64,000 nucleotides of DNA from an uncultured Pelagibacteraceae bacterium (GTDB taxonomy: Bacteria > Pseudomonadota > Alphaproteobacteria > Pelagibacterales > Pelagibacteraceae): NCBI GenBank assembly GCA_902612605.1, contig CACMDY010000001.1:62001-126000 (forward strand). The letters are read 5' to 3'. The notes below the pieces were generated by a model, which was given only the letters and a program-made list of their open reading frames with translations, ran no database searches and was not told where the DNA came from. The position numbers and the translations under genes were made by a program. Positions 16,758 to 27,933 of this stretch are shown here, piece after piece (position 1 is the stretch's first letter; each line of letters starts with the position of its first letter).

Positions 16758-17549
16758 TTAACTTCCCCAAATGTATATAGCTGCAAATAAGAACAACCAG
16801 ACAACGTCAACAAAGTGCCAGTACCAAGCAGCAGCCTCGAAACCAAAGTGATGTTCTTTAGTAAAATGTCCTAATTTACCTCTCCATAAGCAAACCGCTA
16901 AGAAAATAGTCCCAACTAAAACGTGGAAACCATGAAACCCTGTGGCCATATAGAATGTGGCTCCATAAATGTGACCTGAAAAACTAAATGTAGCATGTTG
17001 GTATTCGTATATTTGCAATAACGTAAAAAATGCTCCTAAAATTACTGTACAGATTAAACCATTTATAAATCCTTTTCTATCATCCTCTAATAAAGAATGG
17101 TGTGCCCAAGTTACTGTTGTACCAGATAAAAGTAGGACAAGAGTATTTATAAGTGGGATGTCCCATGGATCAAAAGTTTCAATATCTTTTGGTGGCCATA
17201 CATTTCCCATGAATTCATTTGGAAACAAACTTGCATCAAAGTATGCCCAAAACCATGCAACAAAAAACATTACTTCAGAAGCAATAAATAATGTCATTCC
17301 ATATCTATGATGAATTTGAACAACAGGTGTATGATGACCTTTGTGCTCAGCTTCGATTACAACATCTCTGAACCACATAAAGGCACAATAAATTATAAGT
17401 AAAAAACCTAAAACCATTGCCCACATAACTTTACTGTGAAAATAATAAACAGATCCAACAGCTGTAACTAGTGTTGCTATAGATGTAGCTAAAGGCCAAG
17501 GACTAGGGTCAACTAAATGATAATCATGTTTTTGACCTGATGCAGACAT
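16758..17549 (-). CDS. coxC: Cytochrome c oxidase subunit III
   Basis: A 263-residue, seven-helix core subunit of aa3-type cytochrome oxidase. Typical stretches are HRYGMTLFIASEVMFFVAWF, LLLSGTTVTWAHHSL and ATGFHGFHVLVGTIFLAVC, ending in HFGFEAAAWYWHFVDVVWLFLF. All are strongly conserved from bacteria to mitochondria. It lies 5 bases after ctaG. Subunit III stabilises the binuclear centre during turnover; it carries no redox metal. Confidence 0.97.
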   Translation of the reverse strand: MSASGQKHDYHLVDPSPWPLATSIATLVTAVGSVYYFHSKVMWAMVLGFLLIIYCAFMWFRDVVIEAEHKGHHTPVVQIHHRYGMTLFIASEVMFFVAWFWAYFDASLFPNEFMGNVWPPKDIETFDPWDIPLINTLVLLLSGTTVTWAHHSLLEDDRKGFINGLICTVILGAFFTLLQIYEYQHATFSFSGHIYGATFYMATGFHGFHVLVGTIFLAVCLWRGKLGHFTKEHHFGFEAAAWYWHFVDVVWLFLFAAIYIWGS

Positions 17550-17554
17550 TTATT

Positions 17555-18103
17555 TTAACTCTCTTTTTTTTCGTTTTTATAATATTCAGATGAGAAAAAA
17601 GTATATGACATAGTAACATCTTCAACTCTAGATGTTTTTGGATCATTTACTAATTCTGGATCTAGGTAAAAAACTAGGGTGTAACTTGCCTTTTCCCCTG
17701 GATCTAATGTTTGTTTTTCGAAGCAAAAACAGCCTAATTTATTAAAATATGCTCCAAATGATGATGGAGAAACATTATATGTAGCTACAGCAGATGAAAT
17801 TTCATCTCCCGTGTTTTCCACTTCAAATTTAATTCTGTATACCTTGCCTGGCTGAACATCCATTGTTTTTTGATCAACATCAAAATTCCAATCAAGAGCA
17901 CTGTTAACGTTGGTATCTAATCTTACATTTATTTTTTTATCTAAAACTATATTAGGAGCCTCTTTGGATATTTGTGTTGTTCCACCAAAGCCAGTTACTC
18001 TGCAAAATAAATCATACAAAGGCACAGCTGCAAAAGATAATCCCAACATAAAGACAAAAATTCCTGCTAGAATTAGTGGAGTTAAAGTATTTTTTTTAAT
18101 CAT
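17555..18103 (-). CDS. ctaG: Cytochrome c oxidase copper-insertion protein CtaG (Cox11)
   Basis: Delivers copper to the CuB site of subunit I. It has one N-terminal membrane helix (LILAGIFVFMLGLSFAAVPLYDLFC) with the conserved VPLYDLFCRVTGFGG motif. A periplasmic beta domain carries the copper-binding motif KLGCFCFEKQTL at about residue 124. The 182-residue length is normal. Its start overlaps the stop of the 41-residue CoxF-like gene (ATGA). Confidence 0.94.
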   Translation of the reverse strand: MIKKNTLTPLILAGIFVFMLGLSFAAVPLYDLFCRVTGFGGTTQISKEAPNIVLDKKINVRLDTNVNSALDWNFDVDQKTMDVQPGKVYRIKFEVENTGDEISSAVATYNVSPSSFGAYFNKLGCFCFEKQTLDPGEKASYTLVFYLDPELVNDPKTSRVEDVTMSYTFFSSEYYKNEKKES

Positions 18104-18225
18104 AGAGGTCTTTCAAATACTCCAATATTAAATAGTGTGAAAATGAACAAGAAAACTATAAATGCAACCAAACCGACTGCTGTCCATAAATTTTTCTTTT
18201 TTAATTTTTGATCTTTGACTATCAT
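18100..18225 (-). CDS. CoxF-like single-helix membrane protein
   Basis: A 41-residue frame between ctaB and ctaG, overlapped by both neighbours with ATGA junctions. It reads MIVKDQKLKKKNLWTAVG, then a hydrophobic helix (LVAFIVFLFIFTLFNIGVF), then ERPL. A lysine-rich start and one membrane helix match the short CoxF-type ORFs found at this exact position in alphaproteobacterial cox operons. The function is unknown; a role in oxidase assembly is inferred from position only. Confidence 0.75.
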   Translation of the reverse strand: MIVKDQKLKKKNLWTAVGLVAFIVFLFIFTLFNIGVFERPL

Positions 18226-19130
18226 AAAACTTTATCCACTAAGAAAAAAACAAATATTAAAAATAAGTAAATAATTGAATAGCTGAAAATATGTCTAGCT
18301 TTCTTTATGCTAAATTTTCCAACTTTATAGTTGTAAAGCTGGTAACAAATTAAATTATAATAAAATGTAAGTAGCAAGCTAAGTGTTAAGAATACTTCGC
18401 CGACAAATCCAATATAATATGGGAAAATAATTGTTGGTATCATTAGCAAAGAATAAATTAAAATATTCTTTTTAGTATCCTGAATTCCATTAGTTACTGG
18501 AAGCATTGGGATGCCTGCTTTTTTATAATCATCAGCTTTGTACAAGCTTAATGCCCAAAAGTGTGATGGTGTCCAAAAGAAAATTATTAAGAAAAAAGCA
18601 ATCGACTGCAACGAAATAGAATTTGTTGCTATTGCCCATCCAATTACTGGTGGTAAAGCTCCTGATGCTCCACCTATAACTATATTTTGTGGAGTTTTTC
18701 TTTTTAACCAAATTGTATAAACAAATACGTAAAATAATATCGTAAACAATAATAGAAATGCTGATAAAGCATTTGTAACAAAGTATAAACTTACAACTGA
18801 AATAACTGAAAGAGATGTTCCAAAATATAATGCTTGATTTCTGTTCAGCTTTCCTCTTGGAATTGGACGTAAGCACGTTCTAGACATTAATTTATCTAAA
18901 TCAGCTTCATACCACATGTTAAGTGCTCCTGCTGCTCCAGCACCAAAGGCTACAATTAATATCCCAATCAGTGATTGTTGAAATGATACTGAATTTGGAG
19001 CTGTTAACAGACCAACTGCACAAGTGAAAATAACAAGAGACATTACCCTTGGTTTCATTAATTTTAATAATTCAGGAATAATACCTAGTTCGTAATATGA
19101 TTTTTTTACTTTAGAATACGTCGTAGCCAT
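18222..19130 (-). CDS. ctaB: Protoheme IX farnesyltransferase (heme O synthase)
   Basis: Membrane prenyltransferase of the UbiA superfamily that makes heme O, the precursor of heme A. The first Asp-rich motif is NMWYEADLDKLMSRTCLRP (about residue 72), with the heme O synthase-specific RTxxRPIPRG. The second is in LYKADDYKKAGIPMLPV (about residue 200). About eight hydrophobic helices and 302 aa fit the family. Finding it between coxA and ctaG fixes the assignment over UbiA, which is encoded separately in this window. Confidence 0.95.
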   Translation of the reverse strand: MATTYSKVKKSYYELGIIPELLKLMKPRVMSLVIFTCAVGLLTAPNSVSFQQSLIGILIVAFGAGAAGALNMWYEADLDKLMSRTCLRPIPRGKLNRNQALYFGTSLSVISVVSLYFVTNALSAFLLLFTILFYVFVYTIWLKRKTPQNIVIGGASGALPPVIGWAIATNSISLQSIAFFLIIFFWTPSHFWALSLYKADDYKKAGIPMLPVTNGIQDTKKNILIYSLLMIPTIIFPYYIGFVGEVFLTLSLLLTFYYNLICYQLYNYKVGKFSIKKARHIFSYSIIYLFLIFVFFLVDKVL

Positions 19131-19156
19131 TTTAATTTTTATATCTTAAGACGTTA

Positions 19157-21606
<2,450 letters not shown>

Positions 21607-21665
21607 TTGTTTTCTATATAGATCGAAAATATTATAAAAAATACTAGAGAATTCGCGACAATTTA

Positions 21666-22364
21666 TCAATTTTGCAAATAATTGATCACAGATAACGCGG
21701 ATATAACCGCAGTTTCAGACCTTAAAATGTTATCACTTAGTTTTATCGATTGAGACCCTTTAAAGTTTAGAATCTTTTTAATTTCACCAGCTGAATAATC
21801 CCCTTCAGGACCAATTAAAAGACAATTTGGTTTTGAATTTGAAATTTTAATTTTTTTATTATTCGTATTTAAATCTCCAAAAATTAAATTGATATCTGAA
21901 TTGTTAGACAGGAATTTATCTAATGATTGAGGTTTTTCAATTGAAGGAATGTTTATTCTATTACTTTGCTCACACGACTCTATAACTATTTTATTTAGTC
22001 TCTCATTATTTATTTTTCTAACAATTGTCCTTTCAGAAATAATTGGTACAAATTTTGTTACTCCAAGCTCAGTTGCTTTTTGTATCATGAAGTTAAAATA
22101 ATTTGATTTAATGGGTGAGAAGGCCAACCAAATATCTTGCTCTTTATCTTTTTGTCTTAACTGTTCAACAACCTTGAAATTTAAGCTGCTTTTTGAAATT
22201 TCAGTTACAATTGACTTCCATTCTCCAGATTTGTTAAAAACGGAAAAAGTCTCTCCTTGTTTAATCCTCATTACTTTCAATAAATAATGTGACTGAGACT
22301 TAGTTAAATTAGTTTCTAAATTAATTGATAATTTTTCTGGATAAAATATTCTAATATTACTCAT
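21666..22364 (-). CDS. rsmE: 16S rRNA (uracil1498-N3)-methyltransferase
   Basis: SPOUT-class methyltransferase that modifies U1498 of 16S rRNA. The C-terminal knot motif is clear: NCLLIGPEGDYSAGEIKKIL (about residue 178) followed by LSDNILRSETAVISALSVI. An N-terminal PUA-like domain (SHYLLKVMRIKQGETFSVF) precedes it. The 232-residue length is normal. It lies in front of coxB and could share its transcript, although the 60-base gap may hold a separate cox promoter. Confidence 0.92.
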   Translation of the reverse strand: MSNIRIFYPEKLSINLETNLTKSQSHYLLKVMRIKQGETFSVFNKSGEWKSIVTEISKSSLNFKVVEQLRQKDKEQDIWLAFSPIKSNYFNFMIQKATELGVTKFVPIISERTIVRKINNERLNKIVIESCEQSNRINIPSIEKPQSLDKFLSNNSDINLIFGDLNTNNKKIKISNSKPNCLLIGPEGDYSAGEIKKILNFKGSQSIKLSDNILRSETAVISALSVINYLQN

Positions 22365-22381
22365 TATATTTAAATTAATTT

Positions 22382-23044
22382 ATGAAAAAAATTAAAGCAA
22401 TCATATTTGATGCATACGGCACCCTATTTGATGTTAATTTTGCAGCTGAAAAATGTAAGGAAAAATTAGGAGATAAATGGGAAGGATTTGCTAATTATTG
22501 GAGAACTACACAGCTTGAATATACTTGGCTTAGAAGTTTAATGAGAAGACACAAAGATTTTTGGCAAATCACTGAAGATAGTTTGGATAAATCTATGAAT
22601 TTTTACAATATTGATAATACAATGAGATCAGAACTATTGAATTTATATAAAGTGCTTTCACCATTTACAGAAGTAAGGGATACTTTAAAAAAATTAAAAC
22701 AATCAAATTATAAATTAGCAATTCTATCAAATGGTACACCTAGCCTTTTAAATGAACTTGTAGTTAGCAATCAATTAAAAGATATTTTTGATGATATTTT
22801 TTCTGTAGAAGAAGCTGGTATTTTTAAACCAGATTCAAAAGTATATGATCTTCCAATAAATAAATATAATATTGAAAAGAATGAAGTTTTATTCTTAAGT
22901 GCAAATACATGGGATGTATCTGGCGCAGGGAATTATGGATACAACACAGTTTGGGTGAATAGAAATAATAATATTTTTGATAAATTAGATTTTGAACCTA
23001 ACCAACAAATAAGTAATTTATCAGAATTACTTGATTTAATTTAG
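22382..23044 (+). CDS. Haloacid dehalogenase type II (HAD superfamily)
   Basis: A 220-residue HAD hydrolase. Motif I is FDAYGTLFDV with the nucleophilic Asp at about residue 10, motif II is ILSNGTPSLL, and the lysine of motif III is in AGIFKPDSKVYDL. The FDAYGTLFD form and the conserved LSANTWDVSGAGNYG stretch match L-2-haloacid dehalogenases, which release halide from short 2-halo acids. The precise substrate is not certain. It starts a plus-strand run of three small-molecule enzymes, divergent from rsmE. Confidence 0.85.
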   Translation: MKKIKAIIFDAYGTLFDVNFAAEKCKEKLGDKWEGFANYWRTTQLEYTWLRSLMRRHKDFWQITEDSLDKSMNFYNIDNTMRSELLNLYKVLSPFTEVRDTLKKLKQSNYKLAILSNGTPSLLNELVVSNQLKDIFDDIFSVEEAGIFKPDSKVYDLPINKYNIEKNEVLFLSANTWDVSGAGNYGYNTVWVNRNNNIFDKLDFEPNQQISNLSELLDLI

Positions 23045-23055
23045 ATATATCCTAT

Positions 23056-23901
23056 ATGAACAACATGATAAATATCGAAGTAGAAAAAATTATAGATCCA
23101 ACACCAGCATCAGATGGTGCAGGAGTTAAATTAAAAAGAAGTATTGGTGTTGAACCAAATTATTATGATCCATTTTTAATGTTAGATGAATTTGGATCAG
23201 AAAATAAAGATGATTATATTGCAGGCTTTCCTCCTCATCCACACAGAGGAATTGAAACAGTTACATACATGTTAGCAGGTAGTTTTGAACATAAAGATAG
23301 TACTGGTGGTCAAGGAAAAATGACTGCAGGAGATGTGCAATGGATGAAAACTGGTAGTGGAATAATTCATTCTGAAATGCCAGCTATGAACGATGGAAAA
23401 CTTCATGGTTTTCAATTATGGATTAATATGCCTGCCAGGGAGAAGATGAGTAAACCAGAATACCATTATATTGACTCAGATAAAATGAGCACACATAAGG
23501 ATGAAGATAAATTTATAAAAGTAATTGCTGGAAAGTTTGAAAATTCAGAGGGTCCAATAAAAAAACACAATGTAGATCCAATTTATTTTGATGTAGAATT
23601 AAATGAAAGTAAAACTTTTAATCATCAAGTTCCATCCACACACAATTCATTCATATATTTAATTGAAGGTGAGATAGAAATTGGAAACAATAAACATGAA
23701 AGTGTTAAAGACTCTACATTAATATTATTATCTAAAGGTGAAAACTTAAAAGTAACTGCTTTAACAAACGCTAAATTTTTACTAATATCTGGAAAACCGA
23801 TAGGAGAACAGATTGCAAGAGGTGGTCCATTCGTCATGAATACTAAACAAGAAATACTTCAAGCAATAGATGATTATCATAATGGTAATTTCGTAAAGTA
23901 A
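23056..23901 (+). CDS. Pirin family protein
   Basis: A bicupin protein of 281 aa. The pirin metal site is present: GFPPHPHRGIETVTYML with two His at about residue 60, then IIHSEMP with His and Glu at about 105. Pirins bind a single metal; several bacterial ones act as quercetin dioxygenase or bind pyruvate dehydrogenase, and the role here is unknown. A second ATG lies three codons into the frame. It is followed by a quinone oxidoreductase 2 bases later. Confidence 0.88.
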   Translation: MNNMINIEVEKIIDPTPASDGAGVKLKRSIGVEPNYYDPFLMLDEFGSENKDDYIAGFPPHPHRGIETVTYMLAGSFEHKDSTGGQGKMTAGDVQWMKTGSGIIHSEMPAMNDGKLHGFQLWINMPAREKMSKPEYHYIDSDKMSTHKDEDKFIKVIAGKFENSEGPIKKHNVDPIYFDVELNESKTFNHQVPSTHNSFIYLIEGEIEIGNNKHESVKDSTLILLSKGENLKVTALTNAKFLLISGKPIGEQIARGGPFVMNTKQEILQAIDDYHNGNFVK

Positions 23902-23903
23902 AT

Positions 23904-24875
23904 ATGAAAGCTATAAGATTTGAAAAGTTTGGTGGTCCAGAAGTCTTAGAATACAAGGATATTGAAATCGGTAAACCTGGTCCAAAGGAAGTTCTTGTTA
24001 AAAATTTGTCAGTCGGACTTAATTATATTGATGTTTACCATCGAACTGGTTTGTATCCAATTGAATTACCAAGTGGACTTGGATTAGAAGCATCTGGAGT
24101 AGTTGAGGATATTGGCTCAGAAGTGAGTCTTTTTAAAGTTGGAGATCGGGTAAGTCATGCATCTGCTCCAATAAGTGGATACTCAGAAAAACAAATAATG
24201 CCAGAAGAAAAATTAGTTTCAGTACCCGAAGGTATTTCAGATGAAATAGCCTCATGTATTTTATTAAAAGGCATAACATCAGAATATTTATTACATAGGT
24301 CATATGCAGTAAAAAAAGGAGATAAAGTTTTATTTCATGCTGCAGCTGGTGGCGTTGGTCAAATATTATGTCAGTGGGCTAATGCTCTAGGATGTGAAGT
24401 TATTGGAACAGTTGGATCTAAAGAAAAAGTTGAAATAGCAAAAAAAAATGGGTGTCATCATGTCATCAATTATACAGATCATAATTTTGTGGAAGAAGTT
24501 GAAAAGATAGTAGGTAAAAACGGAATAGATGTTGTCTATGATGGTGTTGGAGCAAAAACTTTTGAGGGATCAATAGAGTGTTTAAAAATTAGAGGGATGA
24601 TGGTCGCATTTGGAAATGCATCTGGATATGTTCACACTATAGATGTTAAGAAACATATAAATACAAAAGGTCTTTTTTTTACAAGACCGTCAATAATGCA
24701 TTATACAATTACAAGGGATGAATTAGAAAAATCTGCTGAATTAGTTTTTGATGCTGTTCTCTCAGGGAAAATAAAAATTGAAGTTTCAAAAAAATACAAA
24801 TTAAGTGAAGCTAAACAAGCTCACATAGATTTAGAGAATAGGGTTTTAACAGGACCAGCAGTTATTATTCCTTAA
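23904..24875 (+). CDS. Zinc-independent quinone oxidoreductase (QOR-type MDR)
   Basis: A 323-residue medium-chain dehydrogenase/reductase. The NADPH fold is at VLFHAAAGGVGQILCQWANALG (about residues 147-168, in two halves). The N-terminal substrate domain has NYIDVYHRTGLYP, typical of the quinone oxidoreductase (QOR) branch, which lacks catalytic zinc. It reduces quinones or other enones with NADPH. Its last 11 bases overlap the convergent DUF2721 gene. Confidence 0.9.
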   Translation: MKAIRFEKFGGPEVLEYKDIEIGKPGPKEVLVKNLSVGLNYIDVYHRTGLYPIELPSGLGLEASGVVEDIGSEVSLFKVGDRVSHASAPISGYSEKQIMPEEKLVSVPEGISDEIASCILLKGITSEYLLHRSYAVKKGDKVLFHAAAGGVGQILCQWANALGCEVIGTVGSKEKVEIAKKNGCHHVINYTDHNFVEEVEKIVGKNGIDVVYDGVGAKTFEGSIECLKIRGMMVAFGNASGYVHTIDVKKHINTKGLFFTRPSIMHYTITRDELEKSAELVFDAVLSGKIKIEVSKKYKLSEAKQAHIDLENRVLTGPAVIIP

Positions 24876-25272
24876 ATTGATCATCCATATCGGAAAGATG
24901 AAGTCTTAACGCTCTAGTCGAAATTTGTATTTCTCTTATAAAAAATATTATTGAAACCATCATCGATAAACAACAAGAGCCAAAAATTATTCTAGCCAAA
25001 AAGTATGTCTCTAAATAAAGAGCAAAAACAGTAAGCATATTAAATAAAAAGCCAAATGCTGCAAAAAGTATAGTAATCCTTAAATTTTTTACTCTATCAT
25101 TTAAATTAATTAGCTGCTGCTTCCACTCTGGTGGAGTATGCTTTTCAAAAACATATTCGTCGTGTATTTTTCTAATCAAACCACTTAATGTATGAAATCT
25201 GTTACTATAGACAGCCATAATAAGAGGAATGGCGGGAAACATTAATGCGGTAACAGTGTAATCAATATTCAT
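24865..25272 (-). CDS. DUF2721 membrane protein
   Basis: A 135-residue membrane protein with a hydrophobic N-terminal helix (VTALMFPAIPLIMAVYSNRF), a central charged stretch, and two more helices (ILFAAFGFLFNMLTVFALY and ARIIFGSCCLSMMVSIIFFI). The pattern around RFHTLSGLIRKIHDEY and the C-terminal EIQISTRALRLHL match the DUF2721 family. Function is unknown. It is read towards the quinone oxidoreductase, with an 11-base tail-to-tail overlap. Confidence 0.75.
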   Translation of the reverse strand: MNIDYTVTALMFPAIPLIMAVYSNRFHTLSGLIRKIHDEYVFEKHTPPEWKQQLINLNDRVKNLRITILFAAFGFLFNMLTVFALYLETYFLARIIFGSCCLSMMVSIIFFIREIQISTRALRLHLSDMDDQFKE

Positions 25273-25321
25273 GCGAATCAGTTTGATTATGAATCTACGC
25301 TTTGTTATTTACAAGTAAATT

Positions 25322-26191
25322 ATGTCTGAAAAGGTTAAAATTTTTATTGAATTAACAAGACTTAATAAACCAATTGGTTTCATGCTTCTATTTTGGCCTT
25401 GTGTTTGGGGTTTAACAATTTCATATGATTTTTCTCTTTCTTTAAATACTTATTTTATTTATGCTTTTTTATTTTTTTCTGGATCTGTTCTAATGAGATC
25501 AGCAGGATGTATTGTTAACGATATAAGTGATAGAAAAATTGATAAGTTAGTCGAAAGAACAAAAAATAGACCAATCGCGTCAGAAAAAATTTCAGTATTT
25601 AATGCAGCAATATATGCTGCAATCTTATGTTTAATCGCTTTTTTAGTTTTGATAAATTTTAACAAATTTACTATTTATATGGCTCTTATTTCAATGCCAT
25701 TAGCTTTTACATATCCATTAATGAAAAGATTTACTTACTGGCCTCAACTTTTTTTAGGTATTACTTTTAATTACGGTCTAGTTTTGGCATGGATATCCAT
25801 TCAAAATGAAGTTTCTATAGTACCAATTATATTTTATTTAGGAGCCACATTTTGGACATTAGGTTACGACACAATATATGGATATCAAGATATTAATGAT
25901 GATGAAATAATTGGAGTTAAATCAACATCGATTAAATTTAAAAATAACCCAAAAAAATTTATATCGTTTTGTTACATTATATTTTTAATATCATTGTTTC
26001 TTGTTGGTTATAAAATGAATTTTAATTATTTATATTACATTGCTTTAATAGTGCCTATAACTCATTTGTTAATTTTTCAATCTCTTAAATTAAAAACTGA
26101 AAGTGGGAATGACTGCTTGGCAAAATTTAAAAGCAACAATCTTTTGGGTCTTATTATTTTAATAATTTTGTTAGTGGGAAAATTAACTTAA
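25322..26191 (+). CDS. ubiA: 4-hydroxybenzoate polyprenyltransferase
   Basis: Attaches the isoprenoid tail to 4-hydroxybenzoate in ubiquinone synthesis. The first Asp motif is in AGCIVNDISDRKIDKLVERTKNRP (about residues 60-83), with the UbiA-specific R-x-x-x-RP pattern. The second is in TIYGYQDINDDEIIGVKS (about residue 185). There are about eight membrane helices in 289 aa. Ubiquinone supports the cox-linked respiratory chain encoded upstream. It shares TAATG with the next gene. Confidence 0.93.
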   Translation: MSEKVKIFIELTRLNKPIGFMLLFWPCVWGLTISYDFSLSLNTYFIYAFLFFSGSVLMRSAGCIVNDISDRKIDKLVERTKNRPIASEKISVFNAAIYAAILCLIAFLVLINFNKFTIYMALISMPLAFTYPLMKRFTYWPQLFLGITFNYGLVLAWISIQNEVSIVPIIFYLGATFWTLGYDTIYGYQDINDDEIIGVKSTSIKFKNNPKKFISFCYIIFLISLFLVGYKMNFNYLYYIALIVPITHLLIFQSLKLKTESGNDCLAKFKSNNLLGLIILIILLVGKLT

Positions 26192-27933
26192 TGAAAAATA
26201 TTGATATTATTAAAAGATTATACAATGATTATACAACAAAACATCTTAATAAAATAATACTTGCTATAGTGTTTTCCATTTTAGTTGCTGGCGCTACATC
26301 AGCAACAGCATGGTTACTCGACCCTGCAATAGAAAAAATTTTTATAAACAAAGATCAAAGTTTAATTTTCGTAATTCCACTTTTAATCATAATAGCTTTT
26401 GCTACAAAAGGAATATCTCTATATTTAGCAAAAGTTTTAATGATAAAAACCGCAGAAGAAGTGAAAAAAAATATTCAAATCGATATGTTATCTTCTTTCA
26501 TAAAAGCTGATACTGAAAAAATTGAAGATAAACATTCTGGTAAATATATTTCAAATCTTAACTTTGATGTAAATCAAATAACTGGGATGCTAAGTAATGC
26601 AGTTTTAAACCTATTCAAGGATGGGTTAACGCTTATTGGCTTATTATTTGTGATGTTCTTTCAAAATTGGAGGCTTTCTCTTATAGCTTTGATTATGCTT
26701 CCAATAGCTACGTTAACTGCAAAAAAATTAGGAAAACGTATTATTAAAGTTGCCACAGAAGCACAAGAAAAGTCAGGTGACTTAAATAAATATTTAATTG
26801 ATCTTTTTAAAAATCATAAAATTATAAAAATTTTTCAAAGAGAGAATTATGAACATGAAAGATCAGAAAAATTCGTCAATGATCTAAAAGAAAAATCAAT
26901 AAAAATTGCAACTGTTTTTATAAGATCCACTCCAATAATGGAAGTTGTAACTGGAATAATGATTGCAATATTAATTTTTTACTCAGGAAAATTAATTATG
27001 AATGACCAGCTTAGTATAAACAATTTTTTTTCTTTTTTGGCTGCAATGATGCTTGCTTATCAACCAGTAAAATCTTTAGCAACAGTTAATGTTGCTTTTG
27101 GCCAAGGACTATCGGCAGGAAAAAGAATATTACCAATTATTGATCAACAAAATAAAATTTCAACAAATGAAAATGGAAAAATATTAGATATAAGTAATGC
27201 ATCAATAAAATTTCAAAATATTAATTTTAGTTACAAATCAAATCTTAACAATATAGTCCTTAAAGATATTAATATTGATATAGCTGGCAGAAAAATGACA
27301 GCTTTGGTAGGTCACAGCGGATCGGGAAAATCTACAATATTAAATTTAATACCAAGAATTTATGATGCAGACTCTGGAGAAATTCTAATTGATAATCAAA
27401 AAGTACAAAACCTAAATCTTAAATCATTAAGAAAAGAAATATCTATTGTTGATCAAAATACAACACTTTTTGATGATACTATTTTTAATAATATCAAATA
27501 TGCCAAACCAGAGGCGAGTGACGAAGAAATTTTTACAGCTGCAAAAATATCAATGTGTACAGATTTTATAGAAAAATTAGAAAATAAATTTCAGACTGTT
27601 ATAGGAGAAAATGGAGTAAAATTATCAGGTGGTGAAAAGCAAAGACTTTCGATAGCGAGAGCTTTGTTAAAGGATAGCAAAATAATTCTTTTAGACGAAG
27701 CAACTTCATCTCTTGACTCTGAAACAGAGGAAAAAATACAAAAAGCTATTGAGGAATTAACAAAAAATAAAACAACAGTAGTTATTGCTCATAGACTATC
27801 AACTATTCTTAATTCAGAAAAAATTTATGTTGTTGATAAAGGTTCTGTTGAAGCATCAGGTAAACATGATGAACTAATCAAAAATTCATTGCTTTATAAA
27901 AACTTCTACGAAAGACAAATAAAAAATAACTAA
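26191..27933 (+). CDS. msbA: ABC transporter, MsbA-type lipid A flippase
   Basis: A half-size ABC exporter of 580 aa. Six membrane helices occupy residues 1-310. The ATPase domain has Walker A VGHSGSGKSTIL (about residue 375), signature KLSGGEKQRLSIA (about 480) and Walker B KIILLDEATSSLDS. The generic family does not fix the substrate, but the three genes that follow all act on lipid A/Kdo and overlap in series, so MsbA is the best reading. It would flip core-lipid A across the inner membrane. Confidence 0.88.
   Translation: MKNIDIIKRLYNDYTTKHLNKIILAIVFSILVAGATSATAWLLDPAIEKIFINKDQSLIFVIPLLIIIAFATKGISLYLAKVLMIKTAEEVKKNIQIDMLSSFIKADTEKIEDKHSGKYISNLNFDVNQITGMLSNAVLNLFKDGLTLIGLLFVMFFQNWRLSLIALIMLPIATLTAKKLGKRIIKVATEAQEKSGDLNKYLIDLFKNHKIIKIFQRENYEHERSEKFVNDLKEKSIKIATVFIRSTPIMEVVTGIMIAILIFYSGKLIMNDQLSINNFFSFLAAMMLAYQPVKSLATVNVAFGQGLSAGKRILPIIDQQNKISTNENGKILDISNASIKFQNINFSYKSNLNNIVLKDINIDIAGRKMTALVGHSGSGKSTILNLIPRIYDADSGEILIDNQKVQNLNLKSLRKEISIVDQNTTLFDDTIFNNIKYAKPEASDEEIFTAAKISMCTDFIEKLENKFQTVIGENGVKLSGGEKQRLSIARALLKDSKIILLDEATSSLDSETEEKIQKAIEELTKNKTTVVIAHRLSTILNSEKIYVVDKGSVEASGKHDELIKNSLLYKNFYERQIKNN

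Noticed and set aside
16749..16760. SURF1 gene as frameshifted because it lacks an ATG start
   Set aside because: A TTG start six bases after the coxC stop gives a full-length protein with its first membrane helix. No shift is needed.
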